Assembly (NCBI RefSeq): GCF_000377205.1
Contig: NZ_KB897906.1
Location: 92,272 to 156,271, forward strand
Length of the DNA stretch: 64,000 nucleotides
Source of the DNA: Thioalkalivibrio sp. ALJ3
GTDB lineage: Bacteria; Pseudomonadota; Gammaproteobacteria; Ectothiorhodospirales; Ectothiorhodospiraceae
Direction of reading: 5' to 3'
The position numbers and the translations under genes were made by a program. Shown here one piece after another: positions 48,278 to 57,607 of this stretch; position 1 is the stretch's first letter, and every line of letters starts with the position of its first letter. The notes beneath the pieces are model-generated. The model was not told the origin of the DNA, searched no databases, and was given only the letters and a program-made list of their open reading frames with translations.

Positions 48278-48755
48278 CGCATGAGTACCTCAGGCCAAGG
48301 GCAATCCGACCAGGATCGCCATGAACGTGTCTCGCTATGGGGAGCCACAGGGAGTCACGGGGATCCTTGAACCGGTGCATCCGCGAAAGAGTACCGACCG
48401 GCCTCGCCTGCCAGGCTCGATAGTCCTGAGAGTCCGACGCGCGATGATGCGTAGCGGCTGGATCCAGAGTGCAGTATGGCGGCGGAACCCTGGGTGGACA
48501 TCAGAATAACGGGTGGTTTTTCGGGAGAGGTTTGTCGGTCGTTATCACGTGACAAGTATTAGCCGACTGATTGTGTAGCGATGGTGTATGACGGCACTCG
48601 GCAATACGTTGTACGTGTCTCCGTCGCAGGCGCTTGGTGGTATAGCACTGATCCTGCTTCGTTACGGCGTTACACACGGCCGAAGCGCGCACCCATGCCA
48701 AACACGGGGCGCGCATACCACAAGGTAGCTGCAGGGAACGGCCGACGCCCAGGGT
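48278..48755. other. 478-bp stretch without a supported gene
   Basis: Only short frames with TTG starts or unprotein-like composition are present (for example one of 66 codons at 48355-48555, minus). I see no tRNA, known riboswitch core, insertion sequence end or long repeat. It may hold the promoter of the 95-residue gene, but no clear -10/-35 pair was found. Confidence 0.4.
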
Positions 48756-49457
48756 CTAGACGGCGCGAGCCTCCGCCCGGCGTCGTCGCCACATAACCTG
48801 CGGAGGGGGTGCTCCCAGGTGGTCCTTGGCCCAATTGATCGCCTGGGTGCGATTCTTGACCTCGATCTTCCTGAAGATGTTGTACAGGTGAGACTTGACC
48901 GTATGCTCACTGATGAACAGCTGCTTCGCGATATTCATGTTGGTCTCGCCCGAGCCCAGCATCGCCAGGATTTCCAGTTCGCGTTGAGTCAGCCCACAGG
49001 CCGGGCGGTAGGTGTTCGTGCGCTGTTGGCGGTACAACCTCACCAGTCGGGTCATCAGGTGGCGGGACATCCAGAAGTCTCCGTTCAGGAGGCAGACAAC
49101 GCCCTTGCACAAGAGGTCAAGCTGATCGGTCTTGTAGAAAATCCCCTGCAGATACAACACGTCGAGCAGGCGCAGTGCTTCGTCTTCACTGGGAATGTTG
49201 AACCCTGCGAAGACGGTTTTGGCACCATCGGCAACGGCTTGCTGGACGTGACCAATATCACGTTCGTCCAGTGAACTGGCATCAAAAAGAGCGAGGCTGT
49301 AGTCCCTGAGTGTTTGCGAGACCCTTGGAGATCCGGGCTCTAGCCCTGTTACGGCGCACCCGGTTTTTTCGGACACATATTCGATGAACAACGCCGACTG
49401 CGGTGACGCTGGCGTCACGATCAGTACTTCTCCCAAATCATCGTTTAGATCACTCAT
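48756..49457 (-). CDS. CsgD-like LuxR-family transcriptional regulator
   Basis: This 233-residue regulator has an N-terminal receiver-like domain (about 10-135) and a C-terminal LuxR helix-turn-helix (about 160-225: LTQRELEILAMLGSG, NMNIAKQLFISEHTVKSHLYNIFRKI, VKNRTQAINWA). The HTH and the linker (YLQGIFYKTDQLDLLCKG, GDFWMSRHL) look like E. coli CsgD, the master regulator of curli and biofilm matrix, more than NarL. A phosphorylation pocket is not clearly complete, as in CsgD. The ATG at 49457 has AGGTG six bases upstream; upstream extension to 49520 was not used. No csgBA or cellulose genes are in the window. Confidence 0.82.
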   Translation of the reverse strand: MSDLNDDLGEVLIVTPASPQSALFIEYVSEKTGCAVTGLEPGSPRVSQTLRDYSLALFDASSLDERDIGHVQQAVADGAKTVFAGFNIPSEDEALRLLDVLYLQGIFYKTDQLDLLCKGVVCLLNGDFWMSRHLMTRLVRLYRQQRTNTYRPACGLTQRELEILAMLGSGETNMNIAKQLFISEHTVKSHLYNIFRKIEVKNRTQAINWAKDHLGAPPPQVMWRRRRAEARAV

Positions 49458-49491
49458 AACGTCACCTGCTCTCCGTGTTTTCGCAGTTACT

Positions 49492-49520
49492 ATTGGAAAG
49501 ACGAGGCACGCCTGAGTCAA
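49492..49520 (-). promoter_or_regulatory. Probable sigma-70 promoter of the CsgD-like gene
   Basis: On the minus strand TTGACT (49520-49515), 17 bases, TCCAAT (49497-49492). It lies 35 bases before the regulator's ATG. The whole gap to bioA (49458-49700) is more AT-rich than its surroundings. Confidence 0.5.
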
Positions 49521-49700
49521 CGGACTAGATTTTCCAGACTTACCCCAGATGCCCTTACGATGGGCGTAATACTGATCTGGTGTGCATGATTAATGGAAAG
49601 TATATAGGCCCTGACTAGCGGCCAGTCAAGCACGGATGGATGAAAGTAATGCGACAGGTACGAAGAATCCGAAATGCGTGCGCGGGCGCACATATTTGAG

Positions 49701-51062
49701 TTAGATGCCGTCCGTTGCTCGATCGATCCCCTCGCCCATGACGTCAACGAGAAAATCGATCTGCTCCGGCGTAATCACATAAGGGGGCATCAGATAGGAG
49801 ACATTGCCCAGTGGCCGTAAAAGCGCACCTCGGCTAAGGCCATGTCGGTAAATTGTCAGACCCCGGCGTTCCTGCCATGGGTAGGGTTTTCGGGTTTGTT
49901 TGTCCTGAATCAGCTCGATGGCGGCGATCATGCCGTGCTGGCGGACGTCGGCGACGTGGGGGTGGTCGGCCAGTGGGGCGAGTCGCCTGGCCATATGTTC
50001 GGACAGCGCCTTGTTCCGTTCCAGTACGGGGTCGGATGAAAAAATATCAAGCGTGGCCAGTGCCGCACGACAGGCCAAAGGATTACCTGTGTAGGAATGT
50101 GAGTGTAGAAACATATTGAGTTTCTCATAATCGTCGTAAAAGGCGTTGTAGATCTCTTCTGATGTCACAACGGCGGCCATCGGCAGATAGCCGCCGGTCA
50201 GGCCCTTTGAAAGGCACATAAAATCCGGGACGATCGGTCCCTGCTCACAGGCGAACATGGTCCCGGTGCGTCCGAATCCCACCGCGATCTCGTCGGCGAT
50301 CAGGTGCACGCCATGGCGGTCACAGGCGTCCCGAAGCAAGCGCAGGTATTCAGGGTCATACATGCGCATGTGGCCCGCACACTGGACCAGGGGCTCCACG
50401 ATTACGGCACAGACCTCATCCGCGTGTTCGGCGAGTGCGGCCTCCATGTGGGCGAACTGTCGCCGTGCCACGTCGGCACAGCTCTCCCCTGCTTCGCGCT
50501 CGTAGCAGTCCGGTGCGGGGACAGTGATCACATCCAGCATCAGGGGCTTGTAGGTGGCGCTGTAGAGTGGCACATCGCTGACCGAGAGTGCCCCCAGGGT
50601 CTCGCCGTGGTAGCTGTTGGACAGGCGGATGAATCGAGTCTTCTCGCCCCGGCCGGTGTTGAGCCAGTAGTGGAAGCTCATCTTGAGCGCCACCTCCACC
50701 CCGGCACTGCCATTGTCCGCCAGGAAGACCCGGTCGAGCCCTTCGGGGGTAAGGTCGATCAGCCGTTCGCACAGCTCCACGACAGGTTCATGCGTACAGC
50801 CCGCCAGGATCACGTGCTCGAGCTGGTCCAGCTGGTCGCGAACGGCGGCGTTGATTCGCGGGTTGGCATGGCCGAACAGGTTGACCCACCAGGAGCTGAT
50901 GGCATCGAGGTATCGATTGCCGTCGAAGTCGTACAACCAGACGCCTTCCCCGCGCTGGATCGGGAGCAACGGCAGGGTCCCCTCCTCTCCGTAATCCTTC
51001 ATCTGGGTACAGGGGTGCCAGAGGGCACGCAGGTCCCGGCGTTTGAGTTGTTCGTTATCCAT
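49701..51062 (-). CDS. bioA: Adenosylmethionine-8-amino-7-oxononanoate aminotransferase
   Basis: BioA makes 7,8-diaminopelargonate using S-adenosylmethionine as amino donor, the antepenultimate step of biotin synthesis. The 453-residue class III aminotransferase has the WHPCTQM start typical of BioA, the AISSWWVNLFGHANP motif, DEIAVGFGRTG and the PLP lysine K286 (LSKGLTGGYLP). The ATG at 51062 is chosen from the family start. No other bio genes are near, so it is separated from bioB, bioF and bioD. Confidence 0.94.
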   Translation of the reverse strand: MDNEQLKRRDLRALWHPCTQMKDYGEEGTLPLLPIQRGEGVWLYDFDGNRYLDAISSWWVNLFGHANPRINAAVRDQLDQLEHVILAGCTHEPVVELCERLIDLTPEGLDRVFLADNGSAGVEVALKMSFHYWLNTGRGEKTRFIRLSNSYHGETLGALSVSDVPLYSATYKPLMLDVITVPAPDCYEREAGESCADVARRQFAHMEAALAEHADEVCAVIVEPLVQCAGHMRMYDPEYLRLLRDACDRHGVHLIADEIAVGFGRTGTMFACEQGPIVPDFMCLSKGLTGGYLPMAAVVTSEEIYNAFYDDYEKLNMFLHSHSYTGNPLACRAALATLDIFSSDPVLERNKALSEHMARRLAPLADHPHVADVRQHGMIAAIELIQDKQTRKPYPWQERRGLTIYRHGLSRGALLRPLGNVSYLMPPYVITPEQIDFLVDVMGEGIDRATDGI

Positions 51063-51240
51063 GTGGTGGACTCTCGGGCGCTGTGGCCCCTTTGCGCTTG
51101 AAAGGCGCCAGAGGGGCGAAGTTTGCAATGCGCGGAAAGTAGCAGGGGGCCCCTGACCGGACAAGGCATCCCGCGAGCGCCTCGGGATTCAGCCTGCCCG
51201 CCCTTCTGAGGTACTCTTTGCTACCGGCCAGGAGGATCGC

Positions 51241-52359
51241 ATGCACCCCGAATTCCCGCATCAGGACATCATCCATCTCAACCACGCGGCGGTTGGCGCC
51301 TGGCCGAGGCGTACCGAGGAGGCGGTTTGCCAGTTCGCTCGCGAGAACGTGCGCCAGGGCTCGAAGGACTATGGACGGTGGCTCGAGCGTGTGGATGCGA
51401 CGCGCGAGCTGGCACGCGCCGTGATCGGGGCCCGCGACGCCGCGGATATCGCCTTCGTCAAGAACACCTCGGAAGCGCTTTCCATGGTGGCGTTCGGACT
51501 CCCCTGGTCGGCGGGTGACAACGTGGTATTCCCGGCCGGAGAATTCCCCTCCAATCGCGTCGTCTGGCACGCGGCGGGTGAGCGGTTCGGTATTGAGGTG
51601 CGCGAGGTCGAGGTGAGCGATGAGCCCGAACGCGACCTGCTGGCCGCCTGCGACCGCCAGACGCGGATGGTCGCGACCAGCGCGGTGCGTTATGACTCGG
51701 GCATTCGCGTGGATATCCAGGCGCTCGGGGCAGAGCTGCGTGCCCGGGGCATCCTGTTTTGCGTCGACGCGATCCAGCACCTGGGGGCGTTGCCCTTCGA
51801 CGCCCCGGGTTGTCATGCGGATTTTGTGATGGCGGATGGCCACAAGTGGATGCTGGCACCGGAGGGAATCGGGATCTTCTACGTCAATCCCGAGATTCGC
51901 GATCAGCTCCGGCTACTGGAGTACGGGTGGAACATGCTGGCGCATGCCGGTGATTTCTCGAATCCGGAGTTGACCCCCGCCCCCTCGGCACGTCGCTTCG
52001 AACCCGGTAGCCACAACATGCTGGGTATCCATGCGTTGCATGCCAGCCTTTCCTTGCTACTGGAGGTGGGGATCGAGAATATCGATCATGATATTTGTTT
52101 CCACTGGCACCACCTGGCCGAGGAGCTGGAGGCGATGGGATGCGACGTGTTGACGCCGCGTGGCCGCCGTGCAGGCATCCTGACCTTTCGCCCACCTGCG
52201 GCGGATCTCGACGCCGTCTATGCGCGGCTCCAGGCCGGTGGGGTGTTGTGCGCGGTACGTGGTGGGGGCATCCGCTTTTCGCCGCACTACTACCTGACGG
52301 ATCAGCAGATCGAGCGGGCCTTGGATCAGGTGCAGAAAGCGCTCGGGATCGCGGCCTGA
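51241..52359 (+). CDS. Class V aminotransferase fold PLP enzyme (cysteine desulfurase-like)
   Basis: This 372-residue PLP protein has the class V fold: IHLNHAAVGAWPRRT at the start, FVKNTSEALSMVAFGL, the cofactor aspartate region FCVDAIQHLGALPFD, and PLP lysine K202 in ADGHKWMLAPEGIG. The family includes cysteine desulfurases and isopenicillin N epimerase-like proteins. I see no conserved active-site cysteine loop of the SufS/IscS type, so desulfurase activity is uncertain. AGGAGG lies just before the ATG. It is divergent from bioA and convergent with pilZ. Confidence 0.82.
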   Translation: MHPEFPHQDIIHLNHAAVGAWPRRTEEAVCQFARENVRQGSKDYGRWLERVDATRELARAVIGARDAADIAFVKNTSEALSMVAFGLPWSAGDNVVFPAGEFPSNRVVWHAAGERFGIEVREVEVSDEPERDLLAACDRQTRMVATSAVRYDSGIRVDIQALGAELRARGILFCVDAIQHLGALPFDAPGCHADFVMADGHKWMLAPEGIGIFYVNPEIRDQLRLLEYGWNMLAHAGDFSNPELTPAPSARRFEPGSHNMLGIHALHASLSLLLEVGIENIDHDICFHWHHLAEELEAMGCDVLTPRGRRAGILTFRPPAADLDAVYARLQAGGVLCAVRGGGIRFSPHYYLTDQQIERALDQVQKALGIAA

Positions 52360-52379
52360 CGGTTGCAGTGCTCAGATGC

Positions 52380-52718
52380 TCAGAACGTGTGGGTCTTGCG
52401 ATCCGAGTTGAGCATCCCGCCCAGGTGTTCCTCGATCCGGCGGTGCGTGACGCCCTTGTCGGACTTGTTGAACTGCACGCCGATGCCGCGCAGGCGGTTG
52501 CCCTGAGCCCTGGGCGGGGTAATCCAGACTACCGTGCACGGGGTCGGCAGGCGGTCGGAATCGTCCAGTAGCGACAACAGCAGGAAGACCTGGTCGCCGA
52601 GTTTGTAGGACTTGTCCGTGGGGATGAACAGCCCGCCGTTGGTCACGAAGGGCATGTACGCGGCGTACAGCGCTGGTTTTTCCTTGATTGCCAAGGTCAA
52701 CATGCCCTGCCCGGCCAT
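52380..52718 (-). CDS. pilZ: Type IV pilus assembly protein PilZ
   Basis: This 112-residue single-domain PilZ protein is the canonical pilus type: LTLAIKEKPALYAAYMPF at the start, NGGLFIPT, and VVWITPPRAQGNRLRGIGVQF. The RxxxR and (D/N)xSxxG motifs that bind cyclic di-GMP are not present, as in Pseudomonas PilZ, which acts through PilB and FimX instead. GGGAGG precedes the ATG. It is the last gene of the fab-holB operon, its usual place. Confidence 0.92.
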   Translation of the reverse strand: MAGQGMLTLAIKEKPALYAAYMPFVTNGGLFIPTDKSYKLGDQVFLLLSLLDDSDRLPTPCTVVWITPPRAQGNRLRGIGVQFNKSDKGVTHRRIEEHLGGMLNSDRKTHTF

Positions 52719-52799
52719 GTTCCCTCCCGCGACGGTGTCTGGACTAGCGAGTATCCCTCATCCTGGCTGGCACGCGCCACCCCCTGTTGCGAGACACTG

Positions 52800-53777
52800 T
52801 CAGCGTCTCCCCAGCGCCAGTGCGATCGCCTCGCTGCGGAGCGCGGGGCTCAGGTTGGCGCTATTCTGGCGCTGCCATTCCAGCGACTGCTGCGCCAGCC
52901 ACGCCAGCCGACGTGCGCCACGCGCGCGGGCGAAGTCCAGCAGTTGGGTGCGCGGGAATTGTTCGCCGAAGGCATCCAGTTGCCCCACCAGCAACAGCCG
53001 CTGCGCCGACAACAGCAGGGCCTGAAGGCGCGGGAACAAGCGTTCCGGCACGCTGCGCTGAAGTGCGGCAGCGCTGGAATGCAGGTTGGATGCGTCCAGC
53101 AGGTTTGTCAGGATCTGACGGTCGGTTTCCCAGGCCTCCAGGGCCGCCGCATCGGTCAGGATTTCCCGTGCCAGCAACGGACGGTTGAGGCTTGCGGCAT
53201 AGGCCTCCGCCACGCGTTCCGGCTGGTCGGTGTCCGCCGCGAGCCAATCGTGGACTTCGTTGATGGTGGGGCTGGCGATGTCGACTTGCTGGCAGCGGCT
53301 GCGAATGGTGGCGGGCAGACTGGCCGGCCGCGCGGCCTCGAGAAACAGAGATGCCCCGGCGGGTGGCTCTTCCAGCGTTTTGAGCAATGCGTTGGCCGCA
53401 TTCAGGTTCAGGGAGTCGGCGGGCCGGATGACCAGGGCCCGCAATGTGCCCGCCGAGCCGCTCAGGGTCAGAAACTCCGCGGCATCGCGTACGGCATCGA
53501 CCAGGATGTCCTTGCCGGGTTCGGCCGGTTCCAGCAACCTCACCTCCGGATGCACCCCCCCTTCCAGGCTGCGGCAGGCGTTGCAGTCGCCACAGCCGGG
53601 TTCGTCGCCGGATGACCGCTGGCATAACAGGCTCTGGACGACGCTGGTCGTCAACAGTGCCTTGCCGATGCCGGGGCTGCCGCTGATCAGGATCCCGCTG
53701 GGGAGGCGACCACCCCGCCCGCGTCGCACGAGCTGCTGTCTGACGGGTTCGAGCCAGGGTGGTTGTAACGGCATCAT
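52800..53777 (-). CDS. holB: DNA polymerase III subunit delta prime
   Basis: HolB is part of the clamp loader that places the beta clamp on DNA. The 325-residue protein has the P-loop-like SGSPGIGKALL (near residue 32), a zinc module with four cysteines (CQR...CGDCNAC), and the SRC sensor (RSRCQQ) of clamp loader subunits. The ATG at 53777 overlaps the tmk stop (ATGA); a second ATG follows immediately. It is translationally coupled to tmk. Confidence 0.93.
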   Translation of the reverse strand: MMPLQPPWLEPVRQQLVRRGRGGRLPSGILISGSPGIGKALLTTSVVQSLLCQRSSGDEPGCGDCNACRSLEGGVHPEVRLLEPAEPGKDILVDAVRDAAEFLTLSGSAGTLRALVIRPADSLNLNAANALLKTLEEPPAGASLFLEAARPASLPATIRSRCQQVDIASPTINEVHDWLAADTDQPERVAEAYAASLNRPLLAREILTDAAALEAWETDRQILTNLLDASNLHSSAAALQRSVPERLFPRLQALLLSAQRLLLVGQLDAFGEQFPRTQLLDFARARGARRLAWLAQQSLEWQRQNSANLSPALRSEAIALALGRR

Positions 53778-54445
53778 GTGCCCCGAGGCATGGGGTTGGT
53801 TCGCCACTCGTGCACCGCCCGGCCGACCGCGTCGGCCACCTGCTCGGGAGTGGCATTTCCATCAATGATACGGTAGCGATCCGGGTAGGTCCGTGCCCGC
53901 TCCAGATAGGCCTCGCGCACCCGCGCGAAGAATTCCAGTGCCTCACGCTCGATGCGATCACGACGCCCCCGTTGTACAGCCCGTTCGAGCCCTGTTTTGG
54001 GGTCGATGTCCAGCAACAGGACCAGATCGGGTCGCAGATCGCCCTGGACCCAGTGTTCCAGTTGGGCCACGCGCTCCATTCCCAGCCCCCTCCCTGCACC
54101 CTGATAGGCGAAGCTGGCATCGGTGAAACGATCGCTGATTACCCAGCGCCCGGCCGTGAGCGCAGGGCGAATTACAGAGTCGAGGTGCTGCGCGCGGGCG
54201 GCAAACATCAACAGGAGCTCAGCCTCTGGACACATACCGGGAAGATCAGGGTCGAGCAGTAACCCCCGCAGTCGTTCTCCCAGCGCCGTACCACCCGGTT
54301 CCCGTGTGCACTCGGGTTCGATCCCCGTCATGCGCAAAGCCTCCACCACGGTGGCCAGCTGGGTGGATTTGCCCGAGCCCTCAATGCCTTCCAGCACCAC
54401 GAAGCGGGCGTCGGTGGACGCGATTGTGGCTGAGGGCGTAGTCAT
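53774..54445 (-). CDS. tmk: Thymidylate kinase
   Basis: Tmk phosphorylates dTMP. The 223-residue protein has the P-loop EGIEGSGKST near residue 19, the DR(F/Y)TDASFAYQGAGR substrate motif and a lid region with basic residues (RGRRDRIE). It overlaps both neighbours by four bases (mltG upstream, holB downstream), so the trio is translated as a coupled unit. Confidence 0.96.
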   Translation of the reverse strand: MTTPSATIASTDARFVVLEGIEGSGKSTQLATVVEALRMTGIEPECTREPGGTALGERLRGLLLDPDLPGMCPEAELLLMFAARAQHLDSVIRPALTAGRWVISDRFTDASFAYQGAGRGLGMERVAQLEHWVQGDLRPDLVLLLDIDPKTGLERAVQRGRRDRIEREALEFFARVREAYLERARTYPDRYRIIDGNATPEQVADAVGRAVHEWRTNPMPRGT

Positions 54446-55479
54446 TGTCGGTTCCGGATGCCGTAGCGGGTACCATCACCACCGAGCTGATAGCGAATCA
54501 CCGCTTGGCGATGTTCGCGGTACGTCTCGGAGAAGTGATGCGTCCCATCGCCCCTGGAGACAAAGAACAGATCGTCCGTCTCCGCCGGGCGCGCGGCGGC
54601 TTCGATGGCCGCCCGCCCCGGTAGTGCTATTGGGGTTGGTGGCAGCCCGGGCCGGGTGTAGGTGTTGTAGGGATGATCCCGTTGTAACTCGGCTCGGGTC
54701 AGGCGCTGCACTCCGGGTTCCTGGACGTAGAGCAGTGTGGGGTCGGTCTGCAGCAACATCCCGCGGCGCAGTCGGTTTACGAACACGCCCGCGACCCGAT
54801 CCCGCTCTTCGCCACGCCCGGTCTCGCGTTCAATGATCGACGCAAGGATCAGCAATTCGTATGGCGATTCGACCGGGTGACCGTCAACGCGCGATTCCCA
54901 TGCCGCTTGTAACGCCGCATCCATCGCGCGGTACGCGCGACGCAAGACGTCCAAAGCATCCGTGCCGGAACCGAAGAAGTAGGTATCCGGGAGAAACCAG
55001 CCCTCGGGATGCCCCAGTTCTTCGAGGTCCATCGCCTCCAGCAGGTTGTCGACTCCAACAGATTCTGGCGGTGGATTGATCTCTGGATGCTGCCGCAGGG
55101 CGCGCAGGGCCTGTGCGATCGTCCAGCCCTCCGGGACGGTCAGTCGGTGCTGCACCACCTCGCCGCGCGCCATGGCGTGTAACAGGCTGCGCGGGGTTGC
55201 CCCGGCATCCACCGCGTACTCGCCCGCCTGCAGCCGGGGGGCCAGGCCCTGGCGCCGACCGTACAGCTCGACCATCCAGGCCTGCTCGACCCAGCCGCGT
55301 TGCGCGAACTCCCGGCTCACCTGGCGTAGCCCCTGTCCCCTTTCGAGCTGGAACCGCTCCGTCTGATCCAGTGCCAGTGGCTGGTTCAGATCCTGGTGAT
55401 AGCGATCAGCGAACCACCAGCCTCCAGCGGTCACGCCGACCAGCAAAATCCCGATTATCAGACCACTAATCCGCTTCAT
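54442..55479 (-). CDS. mltG: Endolytic murein transglycosylase
   Basis: MltG cuts nascent glycan strands and may end peptidoglycan chains. The 345-residue protein has one N-terminal membrane helix (residues 5-24), a LysM-like region, and the YceG catalytic domain with E217 in LASIIERETGR (E218 in E. coli), followed by YNTYTRPGLPPTPI. It begins inside the end of pabC (14-bp overlap). The pabC-mltG-tmk-holB order is conserved. Confidence 0.95.
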   Translation of the reverse strand: MKRISGLIIGILLVGVTAGGWWFADRYHQDLNQPLALDQTERFQLERGQGLRQVSREFAQRGWVEQAWMVELYGRRQGLAPRLQAGEYAVDAGATPRSLLHAMARGEVVQHRLTVPEGWTIAQALRALRQHPEINPPPESVGVDNLLEAMDLEELGHPEGWFLPDTYFFGSGTDALDVLRRAYRAMDAALQAAWESRVDGHPVESPYELLILASIIERETGRGEERDRVAGVFVNRLRRGMLLQTDPTLLYVQEPGVQRLTRAELQRDHPYNTYTRPGLPPTPIALPGRAAIEAAARPAETDDLFFVSRGDGTHHFSETYREHRQAVIRYQLGGDGTRYGIRNRQ

Positions 55480-56275
55480 GGAGCGCCATACTCAGAACCC
55501 GAACCGGGTCATCCTGCCATGCCGTGTCCGGCATGTCCGTTTCGATCAGACGCGCTGGGTGTAATCCCAGGCGCGCATTGCTGACATAAAGTCCGTCTAC
55601 CCGGTGCAATGCCCGTGGTTCCGCGCTCTGCTCGTGCACGGCCAAGCCGTGGGCAGCCGCATGGTCGAACACCCACGCCCTGCGTGTGCCAGCGATCCCC
55701 GCCTCGTCCACCGGGGGTGTGAACAGGCACTTTCCCCTGCGCCACCAGAGATTGCCTTGTGTAGCGCTGGCCAGACGCCCGCGAGTATCGCAGACGACGG
55801 CCTCGTCCCATCCGGCTTCCCAGGCTTGCCGAATCACCACCTGCTCCAGACGGCTCGTGTGCTTGAGCCCTGCGAGTGCGGGCTGAATCGCCATGGCTAT
55901 CCGCGACCAGCCCATGCGCAGCGGTTCCGGGTCGGTACCGTCGGGTGGCGCGAGCGCGGGACCACCGGACACAATCCGCGTTATCGCAACGTCGTCGGGC
56001 GGCGCATAACCACGGGGCCCTTCACCACGAGTCACGGTAATGCGTGCCATACAGCGTCCCTCTGGCGCGACTTGTTGCAATTCATCGCGCAGCTGCGCTT
56101 CATCGACGAGCGGAAATCCCAGTCTGTTCAGCCCCCGTTCCAGCCGTGCGGCATGATAAGACCACAAGCGTGGGCGGCCAGCGTCCATCAGGACCGTCTC
56201 GAACAGCCCGTCGCCCAGCAACAGGCCCCGGTCGCTACCCGGAACGCCGGACCTGGCGCCATTGACCAGGATCAC
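55466..56275 (-). CDS. pabC: Aminodeoxychorismate lyase
   Basis: PabC splits aminodeoxychorismate to p-aminobenzoate and pyruvate in folate synthesis. The 269-residue class IV PLP enzyme starts with DRGLLLGDGLFETV, has the PLP lysine in LAGLKHTSRLEQV, and ASATQGNLWW. The start codon is GTG, overlapping the pabB stop (GTGA). Both folate genes are thus inserted between fabF and mltG. Confidence 0.93.
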   Translation of the reverse strand: MILVNGARSGVPGSDRGLLLGDGLFETVLMDAGRPRLWSYHAARLERGLNRLGFPLVDEAQLRDELQQVAPEGRCMARITVTRGEGPRGYAPPDDVAITRIVSGGPALAPPDGTDPEPLRMGWSRIAMAIQPALAGLKHTSRLEQVVIRQAWEAGWDEAVVCDTRGRLASATQGNLWWRRGKCLFTPPVDEAGIAGTRRAWVFDHAAAHGLAVHEQSAEPRALHRVDGLYVSNARLGLHPARLIETDMPDTAWQDDPVRVLSMALHEAD

Positions 56276-57603
56276 GCCTGACCTCCTAGTGCATCCAGCA
56301 GCCCGTGGGCCTTGTGGCGGGTTTCGGCGAGCTCGCGATCAGGATCCGAGTCCGCCACGATGCCCGCGCCCGCGCGAAAGCGAAGTTCGTTACCGCGCAG
56401 CACCAGGGTCCGGATCAGGATGTTGGTATCCATGCGCCCGTGCCGACTCACGTATCCACAGGATCCGGTGTACGCCCCGCGGGCCGCACCATGTTCCAGT
56501 TCCTGAATGATCTGCATGCTACGTATCTTGGGGCACCCGGTAATGGTGCCCCCAGGGAAAACAGCTCTCAGCACATCGCCCGCAGTCGCGCCCGGCCTCA
56601 GCCTTCCAACGATACTCGACACAATATGGTGCACCCGGCGGTAGCTTTCCACGGTCATCAGCTCGGCTACCCGTACACTCCCCGCGGACGCCACTCGGCC
56701 GATATCATTCCGCTCAAGGTCGACCAGCATTACATGTTCAGATCGTTCCTTAATGTTTCCCCGTAATTCACTAAAAAGACGAGAGTCCTTTTTCGAGTCT
56801 TCATCCCGGCGACGCGTGCCGGCGATAGGGCGGGTCTCGATCTCGCCACCTTCTACCGACACCAGCCGTTCTGGAGACGAACTGATCACCTGCCCCTCGG
56901 GAAACTGCAACCAGGCAGCGAATGGTGCGGCATTCGCATTCCTGAGCCGCGCATAAAGCGCAGCCCCGTTAAGTGTCTCGTCGCTGGTCACCTTCCATTC
57001 GCGAGACAGATTCACCTGAAAGGTATCGCCCGCGCGAATGTACTCAAGCCCCTGCCTGACCGCAGCGCGATAGCGATCGGGTTCTTCCTCGTCGATCACG
57101 AGATCCGGCAACGCCCCTGGCCCCAGCACATCCTCTCGGCATACCTCGAGGTCCGCGCGCATGGAGGCAATTTGGTCGGTGCCCTCCTCGCTTACCAAAA
57201 GCGTCTGGTCGTCGTGATGATCCACGATGATGGCTGCGGGAAAGCGGATGGCTCGTGCAGTCGGCAGCCAGGGGTCCTCACGGCAGCTACCCAAGGCCGG
57301 CTCCAGGTGCCAGGCCCACTCATAACCCAGATAAAGAAACCAGCCGCCGAGAAAAGGCAGGTGGCTATAACCCGGCTCGCCTTCCGTGTCGGGCCTTGAG
57401 TCGCTCAGGTCCTGGTCGAGAACGGCTAACAGATCGGCATCCGCATTCGCATCGACCGTGGCGCCCGGAAAGGCGAATAGTATGGAATAACGAGCCGGCG
57501 CCTGACCAATCAGCGCCGACTCGAGCAGGTGTGGATAGCGCTCCGGAAAGCGCCGGGCCAGGGGCGCCAGGTCGATCCCGCGCCCCAGCCGTTCGACTGC
57601 CAT
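56272..57603 (-). CDS. pabB: Aminodeoxychorismate synthase component I
   Basis: PabB makes 4-amino-4-deoxychorismate from chorismate with ammonia from PabA. The 443-residue chorismate-binding enzyme has the FQVNLSREW segment, PERLVSVEGG, TRPIAGTRRR and PGGTITGCPKIRSMQII, all family hallmarks. The ATG at 57603 comes four bases after the fabF stop and gives the usual N-terminus; the ORF extends 15 codons upstream into fabF, without support. pabA is not in the window. Confidence 0.93.
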   Translation of the reverse strand: MAVERLGRGIDLAPLARRFPERYPHLLESALIGQAPARYSILFAFPGATVDANADADLLAVLDQDLSDSRPDTEGEPGYSHLPFLGGWFLYLGYEWAWHLEPALGSCREDPWLPTARAIRFPAAIIVDHHDDQTLLVSEEGTDQIASMRADLEVCREDVLGPGALPDLVIDEEEPDRYRAAVRQGLEYIRAGDTFQVNLSREWKVTSDETLNGAALYARLRNANAAPFAAWLQFPEGQVISSSPERLVSVEGGEIETRPIAGTRRRDEDSKKDSRLFSELRGNIKERSEHVMLVDLERNDIGRVASAGSVRVAELMTVESYRRVHHIVSSIVGRLRPGATAGDVLRAVFPGGTITGCPKIRSMQIIQELEHGAARGAYTGSCGYVSRHGRMDTNILIRTLVLRGNELRFRAGAGIVADSDPDRELAETRHKAHGLLDALGGQA

Positions 57604-57607
57604 ATGC

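Noticed and set aside
48355-48555. 66-codon frame on the minus strand
   Set aside because: TTG start, no ribosome binding site seen and no recognisable features; not enough to call a gene.
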